Shown: piece after piece, positions 15,748 through 23,925 of the stretch
Layout: every line of letters starts with the position of its first letter
Position numbering within the stretch: position 1 is the first letter of the stretch
Position numbers and translations under genes: made by a program
Notes under the pieces: model-generated
Seen by the model: the letters and a program-made list of their open reading frames with translations, nothing else
The model's database searches: none
What the model was told of the DNA's origin: nothing
Assembly (NCBI GenBank): GCA_039178165.1
Contig: JBCDFL010000001.1
Span: 1-64,000, forward strand
DNA from: JBCBCP01 sp039178165
GTDB lineage: Bacteria; Pseudomonadota; Alphaproteobacteria; Rhodobacterales; Rhodobacteraceae
Reading direction: 5' to 3'
DNA length: 64,000 nucleotides

Positions 15748-16935
15748 ATGTTCGAATTTCTGCGGCGGACCCAAGAGGCGCCCGAGCGCGCGGCCCCCGA
15801 GCAAAAGGCATCCGCCACGGGCCGCGTGATCGCGCATCAAAGCGCGGGGCGCGTGGCCTGGTCGCCGCGGGATACGGTGTCGCTGACCAAGAGCGGGTTT
15901 GCGGGCAATCCGGTTGGGTTTCGCTGTGTGAAGCTAATCGCAGAGGCGGCCGCCGCCCTACCGCTGGTCCTTCAGGACTTTGAGCGTCGTTACGAGCAGC
16001 ACCCGCTGCTGGCTCTGATGGCGCGCCCGAACCTCGCGCAGGGCCGTGCGGAGCTGCTGGAGGCGCTTTACGGTCAGCTTTTGCTGTCCGGCAACGCCTA
16101 CGTAGAGGCGGTGGCGGGCGAAAGCGGTCTGCCGCTGGAGCTTCACGTGCTGCGCAGTGACCGGATGCGGGTTGTGCCCGGGCAGGACGGCTGGCCGGTG
16201 GCTTTCGAATATAGTGTCGGGGGGCGCAAGCACCGTTTCGATGCGCGAGAGATGCCGGGCCCGATTTGCCACATCAAGACGTTCCACCCGCAGGACGACC
16301 ATTACGGCCTGTCGCCGATGCAAGCGGCGGCGACTGCGCTGGATGTGCACAACAGCGCGTCGCGCTGGACCAAGGCGCTGCTGGACAATGCGGCGCGCCC
16401 CTCTGGCGCGATTGTCTATCGAAGTGCGGATGGGCACGGCACGCTGAGCAACGATCAGTACGAGCGGCTGGTCAGCGAGATGGAGAGCAATCACCAGGGC
16501 GCGCGCAATGCGGGCCGGCCGATGCTGTTGGAAGGCGGGCTGGATTGGAAGCCGATGGGCTTTTCCCCGTCCGACATGGAATTCCAGAAGACGAAGGAGG
16601 CGGCGGCGCGCGAGGTCGCGCTGGCCTTCGGGGTGCCGCCGATGCTGTTGGGCATCCAGGGGGATGCGACCTACGCGAATTACCAGGAGGCACACCGGGC
16701 GTTCTATCGCCTGACGGTCTTGCCTTTGGCGACGAAGGTTTGCGCCGCCTTGGCCGATTGGCTGGGCGGGTTCGGGGAGACGGCTTTGACGCTGAAACCC
16801 GACCTCGATCAGGTGACGGCGTTGGCCGCGGAGCGCGATGCGCAATGGGCGCGGGTGGCGGGGGCGACCTTCCTGAGTGCGGCGGAAAAGCGGGCGATGC
16901 TGGGCCTGCCGCCGATGGAGGGCGCCGATGGCTGA
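15748..16935 (+). CDS. GTA g3, HK97-family portal protein
   Basis: 395 residues. It forms the dodecameric ring through which DNA enters the head. Family landmarks are GFAGNPVGFRCVKLIAEA near the N-terminus, LLSGNAYVE, and FGVPPMLLGIQGDATYANYQEA near the C-terminus. GGAG precedes the start. A 141-bp gap separates it from the terminase gene; this gap holds a GTTGAG/CTCAAC dyad and is the longest noncoding stretch but one inside the cluster. Its end overlaps the next gene by 8 nt. Confidence 0.95.
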   Translation: MFEFLRRTQEAPERAAPEQKASATGRVIAHQSAGRVAWSPRDTVSLTKSGFAGNPVGFRCVKLIAEAAAALPLVLQDFERRYEQHPLLALMARPNLAQGRAELLEALYGQLLLSGNAYVEAVAGESGLPLELHVLRSDRMRVVPGQDGWPVAFEYSVGGRKHRFDAREMPGPICHIKTFHPQDDHYGLSPMQAAATALDVHNSASRWTKALLDNAARPSGAIVYRSADGHGTLSNDQYERLVSEMESNHQGARNAGRPMLLEGGLDWKPMGFSPSDMEFQKTKEAAAREVALAFGVPPMLLGIQGDATYANYQEAHRAFYRLTVLPLATKVCAALADWLGGFGETALTLKPDLDQVTALAAERDAQWARVAGATFLSAAEKRAMLGLPPMEGADG

Positions 16936-17152
16936 GGGGCAGATCTTCGAGCGCTTTGAATGCGCGCCGGGGCTGCGGCTGCAGGCGCATGAGCAGCTGG
17001 CGCAGCTGCATTACGACACGATCAACCGGCGGCTGGAGCGGCTGGAACTGATGATGGAGCGGCTGGAGCGGCGGCTTTGGCTGACCGTCTATGGCGTGGT
17101 TGCGGTGATCCTGGCGCAGGCGGCGCAAGGCTTTCTGGCGGCGACGCCATGA
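16928..17152 (+). CDS. GTA g3.5, small membrane-anchored protein
   Basis: 74 residues. A helical segment (HYDTINRRLERLELMMERLERR) is followed by one hydrophobic helix at the C-terminus (LTVYGVVAVILAQAAQGFLA). It overlaps portal by 8 nt and the protease gene by 4 nt (ATGA). Its position between portal and protease matches g3.5 of the RcGTA cluster. The exact role is not known to me; capsid-assembly help is a guess. Confidence 0.75.
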   Translation: MAEGQIFERFECAPGLRLQAHEQLAQLHYDTINRRLERLELMMERLERRLWLTVYGVVAVILAQAAQGFLAATP

Positions 17153-17685
17153 GTGAGGAGATGCAGATGCTGGAACGGAAATTCGCGCGGTTCGGTGAGG
17201 GCCTTGCGGTCGAAAACGGGACCGAGATCAGCGGTTATGCGAGCCTTTTCGGCGCGGTGGACCAGGGCGGTGACATCGTCGGTAAGGGCGCTTACGCGGC
17301 CTCGCTAGCACGTGGCGGTGCGGTGAAGATGCTGTGGCAGCACGATCCGGCCCAGCCCATCGGGGTGTGGGACGAGGTGCGCGAGGATGCCAAGGGCCTG
17401 TGGGTCAAGGGCCGCCTGCTCGACAGCGTGGCCAAGGGCCGCGAGGCCGCAGCGCTTATCGCGGCCGGGGCCATCGACGGGCTGTCGATTGGCTACCGGA
17501 CGGTGCGCGCGGCGAAGAATGAGCGCGGCGAGCGGGTGCTTGCGGAGGTCGAGCTGTGGGAAGTCTCGCTCGTGACCTTCCCGATGCTGCCGACCGCGCG
17601 GGTCGATGCGAAAGCCGAAGACGGTGCGCTGCACGAGGTTGCGGCGGCCCTGGAAGCGGCGCGGGCCGCGTTGGCGCAAACTTAA
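17149..17685 (+). CDS. GTA g4, HK97-family prohead protease
   Basis: 178 residues. It matures the capsid by trimming the major capsid protein. Landmarks are ISGYASLFGAVDQGGDIVGKGAY, the catalytic His in MLWQHDPAQPIG, and the Ser in IDGLSIGYRT. VTFPMLP follows near the end. It is coupled to g3.5 by ATGA and is followed by the capsid gene after about 20 nt. Confidence 0.95.
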   Translation: MSEEMQMLERKFARFGEGLAVENGTEISGYASLFGAVDQGGDIVGKGAYAASLARGGAVKMLWQHDPAQPIGVWDEVREDAKGLWVKGRLLDSVAKGREAAALIAAGAIDGLSIGYRTVRAAKNERGERVLAEVELWEVSLVTFPMLPTARVDAKAEDGALHEVAAALEAARAALAQT

Positions 17686-17706
17686 GCGAACAAGAGGAAA
17701 ATCGTG

Positions 17707-18885
17707 ATGAGCAAGACCGAAGCCAAGGCTGCGGCCGGGGAAGGTTTGTCCCCCGCCGAGGCGGTCACGCGCGCCCTGGACGGGTTCGTGGCCGACGTGA
17801 AGGGCCTGCGGGCCGAGATGCAAACCAAACTTCAAGCAACGGAAGAGCGACTGACCATGCTGGATCGGAAAACCATGACGACGCGCCCGCCCTTGGCTGG
17901 CGCTGTAGATGCGGGTGTGCCCCATCAAAAGGCCTTCAACGCGTACCTGCGTTCGGGCGATGACGACGGGCTGCGCGGCCTGGAGCTGGAGGGCAAGGCG
18001 CTGTCCACCTCCGTCAATTCGGATGGCGGCTATCTGGTCGATCCGGCGACATCGGAGACGGTGCAATCGGTGCTGAAAGGCGCGGCGTCCATCCGTGCGA
18101 TTGCGTTGGTCGTCAACGTCGAGGCGACCACCTACGACGTGCTGGTCGATCACGGTGAGCTGGGCGCGGGCTGGGCGACAGAGACCGACCCGGCGGCCGA
18201 GACGGGCACGCCGCAGATCGACCGTATCTCCATCCCGCTGCACGAGCTGTCGGCGCTGCCCAAAGCCTCGCAACGGCTTCTGGACGACGCGGCCTTCGAC
18301 ATCGAGGGCTGGCTGGCGGGCCGTATTGCGGCCAAGTTCGCCCGCGCGGAGGCTGCGGCCTTCATCAAGGGGGATGGCGTCGACAAGCCCAAGGGCTTCC
18401 TGGACCACAACATCGTGGCGGACGCGACCTGGTCCTGGGGCAATATCGGTTACATCTCCACCGGCGCGGCTGGAGAGGTCACCGCAGAGAGCATCGTCGA
18501 CCTCGTCTATGCGCTGGGCGCGGAGTACCGCGCCAACGGCACGTTTGTGATGAACTCCAAGACCGCTGGCCTGGTGCGCAAGCTGAAGGATATGGATGGC
18601 CGCTTCCTGTGGTCGGATGGTCTGGCTGCGGGTCAGCCGGCGACGCTGCTGGGCTACCCGGTCGTGATCGCCGAGGACATGCCGGATGCGGATGACGCCA
18701 ACCCCGACGCGATTGCGTTCGGCGATTTCGCTGCCGGCTACACCATCGCGGAGCGTCCCGACCTGCGGGTTCTGCGCGATCCGTTCAGCGCCAAGCCACA
18801 CGTTCTGTTCTACGCGACCAAGCGCGTGGGCGGCGACGTGAGCGACTTTGCCGCGATCAAAGTCCTGAAATTCGCGACGGCCTAA
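17707..18885 (+). CDS. GTA g5, major capsid protein (HK97 fold)
   Basis: 392 residues. An N-terminal charged helical scaffold region (about 1-70, probably removed by the g4 protease) is followed by the HK97 capsid core. Landmarks are LSTSVNSDGGYLVDP, LPKASQRLLDDA, FIKGDGVDKPKGFL, and LGYPVVIAEDMP. ATG 17707 was used; a GTG one codon earlier is the alternative. GAGG lies upstream. Confidence 0.96.
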   Translation: MSKTEAKAAAGEGLSPAEAVTRALDGFVADVKGLRAEMQTKLQATEERLTMLDRKTMTTRPPLAGAVDAGVPHQKAFNAYLRSGDDDGLRGLELEGKALSTSVNSDGGYLVDPATSETVQSVLKGAASIRAIALVVNVEATTYDVLVDHGELGAGWATETDPAAETGTPQIDRISIPLHELSALPKASQRLLDDAAFDIEGWLAGRIAAKFARAEAAAFIKGDGVDKPKGFLDHNIVADATWSWGNIGYISTGAAGEVTAESIVDLVYALGAEYRANGTFVMNSKTAGLVRKLKDMDGRFLWSDGLAAGQPATLLGYPVVIAEDMPDADDANPDAIAFGDFAAGYTIAERPDLRVLRDPFSAKPHVLFYATKRVGGDVSDFAAIKVLKFATA

Positions 18886-19040
18886 GCGCCGGTTTGCGAA
18901 GGGGCGGGGGCCCGTGTGGTCCCCGTCCGGTCCCGGATGCGCCGCGCGCCGTGCGTGGTGCCCCTCCGCCCCGGCGGTGCGGCGCGTCCGGCCTGCTGCA
19001 GATGCGGCCCCCTGAGGGCCTTGAGGTTGGAGAGCCAACG

Positions 19041-19640
19041 ATGATGTTGATCGAAGAGACCCCGGTTCCGAACGCCGCCCTACCGATGGATGCCTTCAAG
19101 GCGCATCTGCGGCTGGGCACTGGCTTCGGCACGGCCGATGTGCAGGACGAGGTGCTCGAAGGCTTCTTGCGGGCGGCTATGGCCGCAATCGAGGCGCGCA
19201 CCGGCAAGGCGCTGATCGCGCGCACGTATTCCTGGACCCAGAACACCTGGCGGGCGTGCGAGGGGGCCGCGTTTCCGGTGGCACCGGTGCAGTCGATCAA
19301 CCAGGTCGAGCGGGTCACCCGTGACGGCGTCCGCACGTCGGTGGATGTGGGCACCTATTGGCTGGAGCGCGACGCGGTGCGTCCCCGCCTGCGCCCGGTC
19401 GGCGCTGCCTTGCCGGCGATCTCCACGGGCGGGTCGATCGTCGTCAGTTTTGTTGCGGGCTACGGCGCTGGGTGGACCGATCTGCCGGCCGATCTGCGCC
19501 AAGCGGTGCTGCTGCTGGCGGCGCATTACTACGAATACCGGGACGAGACGGCGCTGAGCGATGGGTGCATGCCGTTTGGGGTCAGCAGCCTGATCGAGCG
19601 CTACAAGGTCGTGCGTATGGGCACCGGGGGCGCGCGATGA
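19041..19640 (+). CDS. GTA g6, head-tail connector (adaptor)
   Basis: 199 residues, with the phage head-tail connector (phiE125 gp8/gp6-like) pattern. Landmarks are MDAFKAHLRLG, VLEGFLRAAMAAIEARTGKALI, FVAGYG, and LRQAVLLLAAHYYEYRD. It joins the portal to the tail stopper. ATG 19041 follows GGAGAG. The 155-bp GC-rich gap before it has no convincing gene; the frame stays open upstream to 18894 but that stretch is low-complexity. The next gene overlaps by 4 nt. Confidence 0.88.
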   Translation: MMLIEETPVPNAALPMDAFKAHLRLGTGFGTADVQDEVLEGFLRAAMAAIEARTGKALIARTYSWTQNTWRACEGAAFPVAPVQSINQVERVTRDGVRTSVDVGTYWLERDAVRPRLRPVGAALPAISTGGSIVVSFVAGYGAGWTDLPADLRQAVLLLAAHYYEYRDETALSDGCMPFGVSSLIERYKVVRMGTGGAR

Positions 19641-19975
19641 GCCGTCCGCGTTTGACCCATCGGCTGACGCTGGAGACGCCCGGGCACACCGCCGACGGTG
19701 CGGGCGGTTACACCAAGACCTGGACCGCGCTGGGCGTTCTGTGGGCCGAGTTGCGCGCCCGCGCGGGACGCGAGCGGGATGCGGGCGGCGTGCCGATGTC
19801 GCGTCAGGGCTACAAGATCACGGTGCGCGCTGCGCCCTACGGCCACCCCGAACGCCCTATGCCGGAACAGCGCTTTCGCGACGGGCAGCGGATCTTTCGC
19901 ATTCGGTCTGTGGCCGAAGCTGATCCGGGCGGGCGGCATCTGATCTGCTTTGCCGATGAAGAGGTAGTGTCATGA
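19637..19975 (+). CDS. GTA g7, head closure (head-tail joining) protein
   Basis: 112 residues, beta-rich. The pattern LTHRLTLETPGHTADGAGGYTKTWTALGVLWAEL and FRDGQRIFRIRSVAE is that of phage head-tail joining (stopper) proteins, SPP1 gp16-like. It overlaps g6 by 4 nt and g8 by 4 nt, so the three are coupled. Confidence 0.85.
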   Translation: MSRPRLTHRLTLETPGHTADGAGGYTKTWTALGVLWAELRARAGRERDAGGVPMSRQGYKITVRAAPYGHPERPMPEQRFRDGQRIFRIRSVAEADPGGRHLICFADEEVVS

Positions 19976-20382
19976 GCTATGCGGTTGCGAGCGCTCTGCA
20001 GAGCGCGATCTTCGATGCCCTTCGCGCCGATGCGGCGCTGGGCGCTTTGGTCGGCAGTGGCATCTTCGATGCGGTCCCGTCCGGGGCGGCGCCGGACCTT
20101 TACGTGCTGATCGGCGCCGAAACCGTGCGGGCTTCCAACGACAAGACGGGCACCGGAGCGCGGCATCAGCTGGAGATATCCGTTGTGTCGGACGCGCCGG
20201 GATTCTCGGCGGCCAAGGCGGCGGCGGGGGCGGTCTGCGACGTGCTGGACCGGGCGGATCTGAGCCTGTCGCGGGGGCGGCTTGTCTATCTCAATTTCGA
20301 CCGGGCGACGGCGCAGCGCAGTGATGGCGCGGCGGGCCGGACGATCGACCTGCGCTTTGTCGCGCGGGTCGAGGACACCTAA
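19972..20382 (+). CDS. GTA g8, tail terminator (DUF3168)
   Basis: 136 residues with the DUF3168 pattern: ALQSAIFDALRADAALGALVG, then DLYVLIGAETVR, then LEISVVSDAPGFSAAKAAAGAVCDVLD. Proteins of this family cap the tail tube at the head end. It is coupled to g7 by a 4-nt overlap and followed by the tail-tube gene after 18 nt. Confidence 0.85.
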   Translation: MSYAVASALQSAIFDALRADAALGALVGSGIFDAVPSGAAPDLYVLIGAETVRASNDKTGTGARHQLEISVVSDAPGFSAAKAAAGAVCDVLDRADLSLSRGRLVYLNFDRATAQRSDGAAGRTIDLRFVARVEDT

Positions 20383-20400
20383 GCAAATTGGAGAGAACCC

Positions 20401-20814
20401 ATGGGTGCACAGAACGGAAAGGACCTGCTGGTCAAGGTCGACATGACCTCGGACGGACAGTTCGAGACGATTGCGGGCCTGCGCGCCACGCGGGTCAGCT
20501 TCAACGCGGAAACGGTGGACGTGACCAGCCTGGAGAGCCAAGGCGGGTGGCGCGAGCTGCTGGCCGGCGCGGGCGTGCGGTCCTGCGCGATCACCGGTGC
20601 GGGCGTCTTCAAAGACGAAGGCACGGACGAGCGGGCGCGGCAGCTGTTCTTCGACGGGGAGACGCCGGGATTTCAGGTCATCATCCCCGATTTCGGCACG
20701 ATTGAGGGGCCGTTTCAGGTCACCTCGCTTGAATATGCGGGCAGTCACAACGGCGAGGCGACCTACGAGCTGTCGCTGGCCTCCGCCGGTGCGCTGACCT
20801 TTACGGCGCTGTGA
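20401..20814 (+). CDS. GTA g9, major tail (tube) protein
   Basis: 137 residues. The TP901-1-type tail-tube signature is clear: GKDLLVKVDMT, TVDVTSLESQGGWRELL, and an ending YELSLASAGALTFTAL. It polymerises into the tail tube. GGAGAG precedes the ATG. Confidence 0.92.
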   Translation: MGAQNGKDLLVKVDMTSDGQFETIAGLRATRVSFNAETVDVTSLESQGGWRELLAGAGVRSCAITGAGVFKDEGTDERARQLFFDGETPGFQVIIPDFGTIEGPFQVTSLEYAGSHNGEATYELSLASAGALTFTAL

Positions 20815-20816
20815 GC

Positions 20817-21134
20817 ATGACCAATCCGTGGCGAGGGGACGTGGCCATCGTGCTGGGTAGGAAGCGCTACGTGATGCGCTTGACGCTCGGCGCGTTGGCA
20901 GCGCTGGAGGCGGAGCTGGACGTGCCGTCCCTGGTCGCTCTGGTGGAGCGCTTCGAGGGATCGCGCTTTTCCACCCGCGATGTGCTGGCCTTGCTGAAGG
21001 CCGGCCTTTCGGGAGGTGGGCACACGCTGACGGATGCCGAGATCGCTGCGGCGGACATCGACGGCGGCCCGATGGCTGCGGCGCGCGCGGCCGCCGAACT
21101 TCTGGCGCGCGCCTTCATGGTGCCGGAGGGATGA
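20817..21134 (+). CDS. GTA g10, tail assembly chaperone
   Basis: 105 residues from ATG 20817 (MTNPWRGDVAIVLGRKRYVMRL), the usual N-terminus of the GTA TAC-type family. A GTG at 20811 overlapping the g9 stop codon is the alternative start. LTLGALAALEAEL and RDVLALLKAGL are family landmarks. It would coat the tape measure before tube assembly. It overlaps the next gene by 4 nt. Confidence 0.82.
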   Translation: MTNPWRGDVAIVLGRKRYVMRLTLGALAALEAELDVPSLVALVERFEGSRFSTRDVLALLKAGLSGGGHTLTDAEIAAADIDGGPMAAARAAAELLARAFMVPEG

Positions 21135-21328
21135 GTGCGGGCCTGGATTGGCCGGCGCTGATGCGCGCCGGTCTGCACGGTTTGCGGCTTGAGCCGGGTG
21201 CGTTCTGGGCGCTGACGCCAGCGGAGCTGCGCGTGATGCTGGGTGCGGATGGCGCGCAAAGCCCGATGATGCGGGACGGGCTGGAGGCGTTGATGGCCGC
21301 TTACCCGGACGGAAAGGATGCGGGATGA
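21131..21328 (+). CDS. GTA g10.1, small tail assembly chaperone
   Basis: 65 residues. The pattern DWPALMRAGLHGLRLEPGAFWALTPAEL is that of the short phage tail assembly chaperone (TAC_6/TIGR02216) found between g10 and g11 in GTA clusters. It overlaps both neighbours by 4 nt, as expected for proteins made in fixed ratio. Confidence 0.85.
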   Translation: MSAGLDWPALMRAGLHGLRLEPGAFWALTPAELRVMLGADGAQSPMMRDGLEALMAAYPDGKDAG

Positions 21329-21987
21329 CCGATTACAAAGATCAGATCGAGGCGCTGGAAGACGGGGCACATGGCCTGGGCGATACGCTGGCCTCAACCT
21401 CGGTTTTGCTGACCGGGTTCGACAGCGAGTTGCGGCGTATGCGCGACTCCCTCAATGCGACGAACAAGGATGTCGCAACCCTGGAGAAAGGGCTCAGCCG
21501 CGGGTTGCGCAAAGCGTTCGATGGGCTGGTCTTCGACTCAATGTCCCTCTCGGACGCGCTGAAGGCAGTCGCGCAGTCGATGATCGACGCCACTTATAAT
21601 GCCGCGATCAAGCCGGTGACGGACCACTTTGGTGGCCTGATCTCGAGCGGGGTGAATGGCCTGGTGGAGTCGATCCTGCCCTTCGCGGATGGCGCGCCTT
21701 TTAGCCAAGGGCGCGTGATGCCCTTTGCCACGGGCGGGGTGGTCAGCGGGGCGACACCGTTCGGGATGCGAGGCGGACTTGGCGTCATGGGCGAGGCGGG
21801 GCCGGAGGCGATTATGCCCTTGGCGCGCGGGCCCGACGGCAAGCTGGGCGTGCGCGGTGCGGGGGGCGGCGGCACCTCGGTCGTGATGAACATTACCACC
21901 CAGGATGCCGAGAGCTTCCGCCGCAGCCGCAGCCAGATCGCCGCCGAGATGAGCCGCGCGCTGGGCCGCGGCAATCGCAACCGCTGA
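21325..21987 (+). CDS. GTA g11, short tail tape measure protein
   Basis: 220 residues. The N-terminal half is helical (LSRGLRKAFDGLVFDSMSLSDALKAVAQSM), and a Gly-rich C-terminal half contains FATGGVVSG and GEAGPEAIMPLARG, the usual end of tape measure proteins. At 220 residues it is far shorter than most siphophage tape measures, which agrees with the very short GTA tail. It is coupled to g10.1. Confidence 0.88.
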   Translation: MTDYKDQIEALEDGAHGLGDTLASTSVLLTGFDSELRRMRDSLNATNKDVATLEKGLSRGLRKAFDGLVFDSMSLSDALKAVAQSMIDATYNAAIKPVTDHFGGLISSGVNGLVESILPFADGAPFSQGRVMPFATGGVVSGATPFGMRGGLGVMGEAGPEAIMPLARGPDGKLGVRGAGGGGTSVVMNITTQDAESFRRSRSQIAAEMSRALGRGNRNR

Positions 21988-21997
21988 GGGAAAAGCC

Positions 21998-22630
21998 ATG
22001 ACGTTTCACGAGGTACGCTTTCCGGCGAACTTGTCCTTCGGGTCGGTCGGGGGGCCGGAGCGGATGACCGATGTCGTCACGCTGGCCAACGGGTTCGAAG
22101 AGCGCAACACGCCCTGGGCCCATTCTCGCCGCCGCTACGATGCAGGGCTGGGCATGCGCAGTCTGGACGATATCGAGGTGCTGATCGCGTTCTTCGAGGC
22201 GCGCTTCGGCCAGGTGCATGCTTTTCGCTGGAAGGACTGGTCGGATTTCAAATCCTGCCGGCCGAGCGCGCAACCGGTCTTCGACGACCAGGTGATCGCG
22301 GTCGGGGACGGCACGACGCTGGTTTGGCCATTGACGAAAACGTACCGGTCGGGCGCGCAAAGCTACGCCCGGCCCATTTCAAAACCGGTGGCTGGCACGG
22401 TGCGGGTCGGCGTCGAACAGGACGAGTTGCAGGAGGGCATCGATTACGAGATCGATGTGACCACTGGGCTGATCACGTTCAAACATCCGCCCGACCCGCA
22501 GATGCAAATCACGGCGGGGTACGAATTCGACGTGCCGGTGCGCTTTGACACGGACCGCATTCAGACCTCCGTCGCGTCCTTCCAGGCGGGTGAGGTGCCG
22601 AATGTTCCCGTGGTCGAGGTGCGGGTGTGA
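21998..22630 (+). CDS. GTA g12, distal tail protein (DUF2460)
   Basis: 210 residues. It begins FHEVRFPANLSFGSVGGPERMTDVV, and FEARFGQVHAFRWKDWSDF is diagnostic for DUF2460/TIGR02217. It forms the distal tail ring that joins the tube to the baseplate hub. It overlaps g13 by 4 nt. Confidence 0.92.
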   Translation: MTFHEVRFPANLSFGSVGGPERMTDVVTLANGFEERNTPWAHSRRRYDAGLGMRSLDDIEVLIAFFEARFGQVHAFRWKDWSDFKSCRPSAQPVFDDQVIAVGDGTTLVWPLTKTYRSGAQSYARPISKPVAGTVRVGVEQDELQEGIDYEIDVTTGLITFKHPPDPQMQITAGYEFDVPVRFDTDRIQTSVASFQAGEVPNVPVVEVRV

Positions 22631-23502
22631 GTGCGTTTCTGGAGCACGTCCGGCAGGGCGTCACGACGTTGTGCCACGCCTGGGCGATCACGCGGGCGGA
22701 CTGGCAGACCTTTGGCTTCACCGATCACGACCGTGCGCTGTCGTTTGAGGGGATCGACTTCAAGGCTGATAGTGGCCTGACAGCGGCGGCGCTGGCGCAG
22801 ACCACGGGCCTGTCGGTGGACAATAGCGAGGCGATGGGCGCGCTGAGCGATGCGGCGGTGCGCGAGGACGAGATCGAAGCGGGCCGGTTCGACGGGGCCG
22901 AGGTGCGTGCCTGGCGCGTGAATTGGGCGGATGTCGCCGTGCGGCAGCTCACCTTTCGCGGCAGCATCGGAGAGATCCGGCGCGCGGGCGGTGCCTTCCA
23001 CGCCGAATTGCGGGGCCTGACCGAAGCGCTCAACCGGCCCATGGGCCGCATCTTTCAGAAACCCTGCACCGCGGTCCTGGGTGATGCGCAGTGCCGGTTC
23101 GATCTGGGGGCGCCGGGATATACGGCCGATCTGGAGGTCCGGGATCACGAAGACGCGCGCCTGTTCCGCTTTGCGCCGATGACGGGCTTTGATGCCGCTT
23201 GGTTTCGCCGCGGGCGCCTCGACGTGCTGTCCGGCGCGGGCAAGGGGCTGTGGGGGATGGTCAAGGAGGACCGTGACGAGGCGGGCGCCCGGGTGATCGA
23301 GCTGTGGGAGCCGATCCGCGCCGCGCTTGAGCCCGGCGATGCGCTACGCCTGACGGCCGGTTGCGACAAACGGTCGGAGACGTGCCGGCTGAAGTTCAAC
23401 AACCTTCTGAACTTCCAAGGCTTTCCCGATCTGCCCGGGGAGGATTGGGTTATGGCTTATCCCAAATCCAGCGGCACCAATACCGGCGGGTCCCTGCGGT
23501 GA
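22627..23502 (+). CDS. GTA g13, baseplate hub protein (DUF2163), probable Fe-S
   Basis: 291 residues. The DUF2163 pattern runs from WAITRADWQTFGFTDHD to the C-terminal CRLKFNNLLNFQGFP. Four cysteines cluster late in the protein: KPCTAVLG, AQCRFDL and GCDKRSETC. In the solved RcGTA particle the equivalent hub carries an iron-sulfur cluster, and these residues are suitable ligands. It is coupled to g12 and g14 by 4-nt overlaps. Confidence 0.9.
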   Translation: MSAFLEHVRQGVTTLCHAWAITRADWQTFGFTDHDRALSFEGIDFKADSGLTAAALAQTTGLSVDNSEAMGALSDAAVREDEIEAGRFDGAEVRAWRVNWADVAVRQLTFRGSIGEIRRAGGAFHAELRGLTEALNRPMGRIFQKPCTAVLGDAQCRFDLGAPGYTADLEVRDHEDARLFRFAPMTGFDAAWFRRGRLDVLSGAGKGLWGMVKEDRDEAGARVIELWEPIRAALEPGDALRLTAGCDKRSETCRLKFNNLLNFQGFPDLPGEDWVMAYPKSSGTNTGGSLR

Positions 23503-23924
23503 GCCGGGTTGTGACCGAAGCCCGGCGCTGGCTGGGCACGCCTTACGTGCACCAAGCCTCTGCCCTGGGTGCAGGGGCCGATTGCTTAGGCCTTGTGCGC
23601 GGGGTGTGGCGCGGCCTTTACGGCACCGAGCCGGAGGTGCCGCCACCCTACACCATGGACTGGTCCGAGCCTCAGGGCGACGAGCGGCTGTGGCGCGCGG
23701 CCTTGCGCCATCTGCAGCACGCGGAGGTTGAAGCGCCGGGCCAGGTGCTGCTTTTCCGAATGCGGGCGGGCGCCGTGGCCAAGCATTTGGGCATCCAATC
23801 CGGCCTTGGGGCCGAGGCGCGGTTCATCCACGCCTATTCGGGTCATGCGGTGGTCGAATCCCCGCTGAGCGTCCCCTGGCGCCGCCGGATCGTGGCGCGT
23901 TTCGCATTTCCAAAGGAGGCCTAA
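23499..23924 (+). CDS. GTA g14, NlpC/P60-type cell-wall peptidase
   Basis: 141 residues from GTG 23499, which overlaps the g13 stop codon. It is an NlpC/P60 fold with catalytic Cys29 (GADCLGLVRG) and candidate His96 (AKHLGIQ). It probably cuts peptidoglycan of the recipient during DNA entry. The start WLGTPYVHQAS is typical of the phage peptidase subgroup TIGR02219. Confidence 0.9.
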   Translation: MSRVVTEARRWLGTPYVHQASALGAGADCLGLVRGVWRGLYGTEPEVPPPYTMDWSEPQGDERLWRAALRHLQHAEVEAPGQVLLFRMRAGAVAKHLGIQSGLGAEARFIHAYSGHAVVESPLSVPWRRRIVARFAFPKEA

Positions 23925-23925
23925 G

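Noticed and set aside
18886..19040. Extra GTA gene between capsid and connector
   Set aside because: The open frame is short, Arg/Pro-rich and without a start signal or similarity.
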